Shown here in pieces: positions 59,937 to 64,000 of a stretch of DNA of 64,000 nucleotides (the first letter of the stretch is position 1; each line of letters starts with the position of its first letter). A program made the position numbers and the translations under genes. The stretch lies in assembly GCA_949752795.1 (NCBI GenBank), contig OX457071.1:25094800-25158799 (forward strand), in the 5' to 3' direction. The notes beneath the pieces were generated by a model. It was not told where the DNA came from. It was given only the letters and a program-made list of their open reading frames with translations, and made no database searches. This stretch comes from Hyperoodon ampullatus. Its lineage: Eukaryota; Chordata; Mammalia; Artiodactyla; Ziphiidae.

Positions 59937-60545
59937 AGGCACACCTTGGAGATACTGTGGGTTTTGTTCCAGACCACCATAATAAAGCAAAGATTGCAAT
60001 AAAGCAAGTCATGACTTTTTTAGTTTCCCAGTACCTATAAAAGTTATGCTTGCACTATACTGTAGTTTGTTAAGTGTGCCATAGCATTATGTCTAAAAAT
60101 TGTACACAGCTTAATTAAAAAACACTTTATTGTTAAAAAAGTGATGCTCATCATCTGAGCCTTCACTGAGTTGTAATTGTTTTGCTGCTGGAGGGTCATG
60201 CCTCAATGTTGATGGCTGCTGACTGATCGGGGTGGTGGTTTCTGAAAGCTGGGGTGGCCGTGGGAATTTCCTAAAATAAGGCAACAATGAAGTCTGCTGC
60301 ATTGATTGACTCTTCCTATAACAAACAATTTCTCTGTGGCATGTGATGCTGTTTGATAGTATTTTACCCACAGTAGAACTCCTTTCAAAATTGGAGTCAA
60401 TCCTCTCAAAAGCTGCCACTGCTTTATCACTAAGTTTATGTAATATTCTAAACCTTTTGTTGTCATTTCGATAATCACAGCAAAATTATAAAGGGTGAAG
60501 CCATCAAATTAAATAGTACCTGGTGCAACTGAGGTCCAATAAGCA
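59937..60545. repeat. DNA transposon relic, Tigger/Golem-like
   Basis: 'caggcacaccttggagatac', 'ttttgttccagaccaccata', 'cactatactgtagtttgtta', 'gatggctgctgactgatcgg', 'tattttacccacagtagaac' and 'gtaatattctaaaccttttg' match a well-known mammalian DNA-transposon consensus in order. The left end shows the caggcataccttgg terminus. The right end is missing, so it is truncated. The superfamily is from memory. Minus-strand ORFs of 102 and 91 codons overlap it in different frames and look decayed. Confidence 0.6.
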
Positions 60546-61164
60546 GATTGAATCAGAGTCCCTGGGGACAGGAATATGAGCTGAGATCCAGGATGTCTCA
60601 GAGTGTCCATGTACCAGGCTGTGTAGGTGAGCCTTGATATCCAAGGAATTGCATATAAGGCATAGGAATCATGCACCATGGGGAGTGTAACAATATCTTA
60701 TGAGGCTAGGGGTCCTCGATTAGGACACAGGTACAGTTAGAGTAAGGGCAGTACTGGAGCCCAAGTCCAGGCAAATAAGTATGCCTGATGGGCAGAAACC
60801 AGGCACCATGCATGAACCAAACAGCAAGAACAATTCATTGATGTAAAACAAGAGAAATCATTAAATGCAGAAGAGCAGCTAATACAAGAAAAGGGCAAAT
60901 CTAAAACAAGAAGCCAAGAGAAGTAAATCTCCTTGCTTTCTTCATTCCTCTCACAATCTACCCTCTAGACCACAACCCATGTTCCAGATTATAGCCAAAA
61001 GCAACATATATCATTGCTTCCTTGAGGAGATGGTGTTTAACTGGGAAAATGCGGCACTAAATATGTACCATCTGTATCAAGACACTCACAGCAGTATATG
61101 ACCTTATCCTTCAAGGCAGTAATAAATGTAGAATATCAAGTTGCTTTATTTAATAATATTGTAT
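60546..61164. other. Anonymous DNA, nothing recognised
   Basis: About 620 bp with no recognised repeat or gene. Confidence 0.45.
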
Positions 61165-61372
61165 ATTTGTGTAGTACTTTTGAAGCTGAAAGTACTTTCA
61201 CAACTATTATCTCATTTAATCTTCATAGCAACACCATAAAAATTATACAGCTGGCATACCCAAGTCATGAATAAGGAAACTAAACTATGGAGAGATTAAT
61301 TTGCCAAAGACCAAGTAGCTTCTAAGTGGCTGCACTGAAGTTTCTGATTTCAGATCAGTGCTCCTGTAATTT
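61165..61372 (-). repeat. MIR SINE relic
   Basis: 'gaaagtactttcacaactat', 'tatctcatttaatcttcata', 'ataaggaaactaaactatgg' and 'gccaaagaccaagtagcttc' form the reverse complement of MIR. Confidence 0.75.
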
Positions 61373-62499
61373 GCCAAAATGTAAAATATTTTGTCCAATT
61401 TCAGATTTCTTTGCACAGAAGTTCATGTTTCTAAAACCGCAAGTGGGTGGGGCAGAGTTTGTAGCTAAAATATTTGGAGAATAGAATAGATGGTAAGGAA
61501 AATCAGAGCAGATATAAGAGGAAAACAAATAGATTAGAATACACTTAATCAACATTACCATCATGAGTATCTTTGGGTATCAAAGAATACAAGTAATTCT
61601 CAGGCAATTAAAAGCAAAGCTAACTGATTTACAATAGAATGAATGAAACCTGGGATATGAATGACAAAAAATGTAGCACGTATTTTGTTCCAGAAGAGAG
61701 AAAAAAGTCATTTCAAGACAGCTGGGGAAAGGGAGATAAGACTTAGCCCAAGTTTCAAGGGACAAGTGAATGAAGCCCAAGTTTCAAGGGACAAGTGAGT
61801 GAATAAAGCTGACAGTAACTATCTTACCTGCAGTCAATAGAAATACATGACTCACTGCAAGAGGCTATTTTTCTCCTCAGGACCAGAACATAAGAACAGA
61901 GACAGCCCTCATGGGGCTGTCTCGTAGCACCATTTTATCATCGGAAGAACTCCACTGGTGGAGGAGAGACAGAAGTTAAAATTGAACCAAAGAACTAGAA
62001 AACATTGAAAGGAACGTAGCAAAGTTTGGCTCTAACCTTGATTTTTAATATGGATCCTAGATATGTTAGCAAGTGAAGCAGTAACTACCAAGAAACATTT
62101 CTTTACAAATCCACACACCGAAGAACAGGAGGCGTAGATCAGAGATTGCAAATGTGCTATTGTGTGCTGAAGATAGGCAGCAGACATATTCTGATGGCCT
62201 AAAATGTGTTTTACAAAGTCAGAAAATGTTGCCAATCCAGTAATTTCATGTAAAAATGTAAGATAAATCTTCCCTTAAAAAATAAATTCAGATCCGGCAT
62301 TACCACAGGGCTACAATGAGCGAGACTGAATAGCCCTCTTTTCTCAGGGCTCACCAGGGACCCCTATGACCAGCCCTGCCTGAACCTTATAGAGATTTCA
62401 ATTTCCTCCATGCCTCTCTCCTCCTCCCCACCTTGGCAAGTATGCTTGTTCTAGAAATGAAGCTAGTGACCCAAGCTGTGAAGGCAAACCCTGTCTTTG
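61373..62499. other. 1.1 kb of anonymous DNA with a 29-bp tandem duplication
   Basis: No interspersed repeat or gene recognised. ORFs are up to 69 codons without signature. See the separate entry for the duplication at 61,745-61,802. Confidence 0.45.
61745..61802 (+). repeat. 29-bp tandem duplication
   Basis: Two adjacent copies of a 29-bp unit starting agcccaagtttcaagggaca, differing at one base (gtgaatga versus gtgagtga). Confidence 0.95.
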
Positions 62500-62800
62500 A
62501 TCTTGTATCCACTCAACATATATTAATTAAACAACTAGTGTACGCCAGGGACTCTGCCAGGTCCTAGAGAGATAGACTAGAATAAGTTGTAGTCCTTGCT
62601 CTCATGGGGCTTACAATCTAAAGGGAAGGACAGACATTATGTGAATAATGATAAGCATGGTTAATATTAAGTTGGAGAAACAGCAAGTGCTTGGGGAATG
62701 TGAATATGGTGATCCAACCTGGTGGGGCATCATGGGAGATTCCTGAAGAAATGTAAGCTGAGCCTCCAGGTCTCCCCAGGATTGTCTAAGTTTGGCCTTG
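62500..62800 (-). repeat. L2 LINE 3' fragment
   Basis: 'actcaacatatattaattaa', 'gtgtacgccagggactctgc', 'tgctctcatggggcttacaa', 'aacagcaagtgcttggggaa' and 'gcatcatgggagattcctga' follow the reversed L2 3' region. Confidence 0.65.
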
Positions 62801-64000
62801 GACATGATTTAGGGCTAACAGTTGATCACAGAGTATTTATAAAATGGTTCATGCTACTGGGATGCTGTATAGCAAGAAGAATGTCCTGAAGAATTGGAAC
62901 AACTAATTCTCTCTCAAAGTGTTAGTGATTTAGTCCTACCTCAGTGATGCTGCAAAATAGTTGTACGACCCACCATTCTTTTACCCAAGAGCAAGGACTC
63001 TGTTGGGCAGAACATAGCATTTATAAAATTAATATCTTTCCACTAAAAAGAATAAATTAAAAATTATTCTAATGGCTAAAACAGTTATCTAACAAGTTAG
63101 AAAGACAAAGAAGAATTTTTTCTTGTTGTTGTTGGAATGACAAAAATTCATGGTTAGCAACAATGGTATTGACTGAAACTAAATCTCGGAAAGAAACGCA
63201 GTCTGGAAAAGGAAGTCAATGTTATTTGATCTTTATTATCTCCATCAAAGGCTCTCGTAATTCAGTTTGACAGCATTTTGTGAGCAGCTTCGACCATTTC
63301 ACAAGGCTGTAATTTACCTTAAGAAGAAAATGACAATTAACAAGGTGCATCACATAAAGATAATTGTGATCTGAAAGAAATGAAACAAAATGATGAAATC
63401 CTAAGATTGAGTTTTATAAATCAAAAAAATTTCAGTTTACAAATGGACACTGCTTAATATTGGTTTTTGTTTGGTTTTGGTTCTTCAGAAAAGAGATTAG
63501 TGTTTGAATGTATGGACACACATACAGACAAGCCAGGTGAAACATGCATGGCACATATTCTGTACCCAAACCTCTATAAATTGTTTTGCATGGTTTACTG
63601 TATAAGCACACTCATAATAATGGTTAGATTAGGAGTTTAATTCCTGGCATAATCATTTACTGTAGTTTATAGAGACTAAGCTATTATTACCAACTAGGAG
63701 TCTTGCTTTGGTTGAGAGGAAAAATTCTGCTGAAAGTGGCTTAGGACACACACTTTAAAATTTTAGATGAAGAAAAAATGAACACCTAGAGATTTCTTGA
63801 CCCAGAATGAGATATGGCTTCATAGTATTAAAACAAGTATTGCTCACAGAAGAATCATTTAACTTATGGTGATTCTGATCAGCTGTTTCCCTTCTTCATC
63901 TACTAGGCGGCCTCACTGAAAGCTCAACACTCCTTTGAAATGTTGTTTTATCCAAAAATTATTTTAAAATTTACAGTCATTCCATTATACATTGTGTTTA
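62801..64000. other. 1.2 kb of anonymous AT-rich DNA
   Basis: No repeat, RNA gene or coding signal was recognised to the right edge. Confidence 0.5.

Noticed and set aside
60111..60478. Overlapping 102- and 91-codon minus ORFs
   Set aside because: They lie in a decayed DNA transposon and are in conflicting frames, without an intact transposase domain.
1..64000. CRISPR arrays, bacterial operons, prophage or toxin systems
   Set aside because: Nothing of the kind is present. The repeat content is plainly mammalian and no regularly spaced short repeats occur.

Overview
The window looks like cetacean (whale or dolphin) nuclear DNA with no recognisable host gene. The best evidence is 14 copies of a tRNA-derived SINE of the CHR type (Cetacea/Hippopotamus/Ruminantia SINEs). 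Eight of these belong to a short form ending in gtaccgc plus poly(A), which I associate with cetaceans. The young L1 copies are of the artiodactyl/cetacean type, and I saw no BovB/Bov-tA elements of the kind that would mark a ruminant. Between the repeats the DNA is AT-rich, with no exon, splice-linked ORF series, tRNA, rRNA or CpG-island promoter of a host gene. It is therefore intergenic or deep intronic sequence.

Layout. 1-12.5 kb: old L1M fragments, a probable 5'-inverted L1 (5.1-5.5 kb), MaLR, MIR and L2 relics, and three CHR SINEs. 12.5-19.1 kb: a complete L1 on the minus strand, with a GC-rich 5' UTR (17,658-19,144), ORF1 (304 codons), a 58-nt spacer, ORF2 (1,272 codons, no internal stop), a 3' UTR and a poly(A) tail. 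19.2-20.0 kb: a second, 5'-truncated L1 of similar type, only about 60 bp away and inserted into an L2. 20.5-34.4 kb: L1 3' ends, a three-level nest (L2, then MER5A, then a SINE), MaLR, MIR and L2 relics, and several SINEs. 35.2-38.0 kb: an unusually repeat-free block. 39.4-40.2 kb: a Tigger DNA transposon with both ends. 41.3-43.8 kb: a decayed hAT-Charlie transposon split by an L1 fragment. 44-64 kb: SINEs, a MaLR LTR, MIR/L2 relics, a Tigger/Golem-like element, a palindromic MITE-like element, microsatellites and long stretches of anonymous single-copy DNA.

The only long, apparently intact protein-coding sequences are the two L1 ORFs. Together they encode the RNA chaperone and the endonuclease/reverse transcriptase of a retrotransposon. 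The same kind of machinery would have supplied the poly(A)-primed insertion of the SINEs here, most of which have visible target-site duplications (TSDs). The most notable result is this structurally complete L1 with all the catalytic residues I could check. I did not find a novel gene system. Repeat family names come from recognising consensus patterns by eye, not from a database search.
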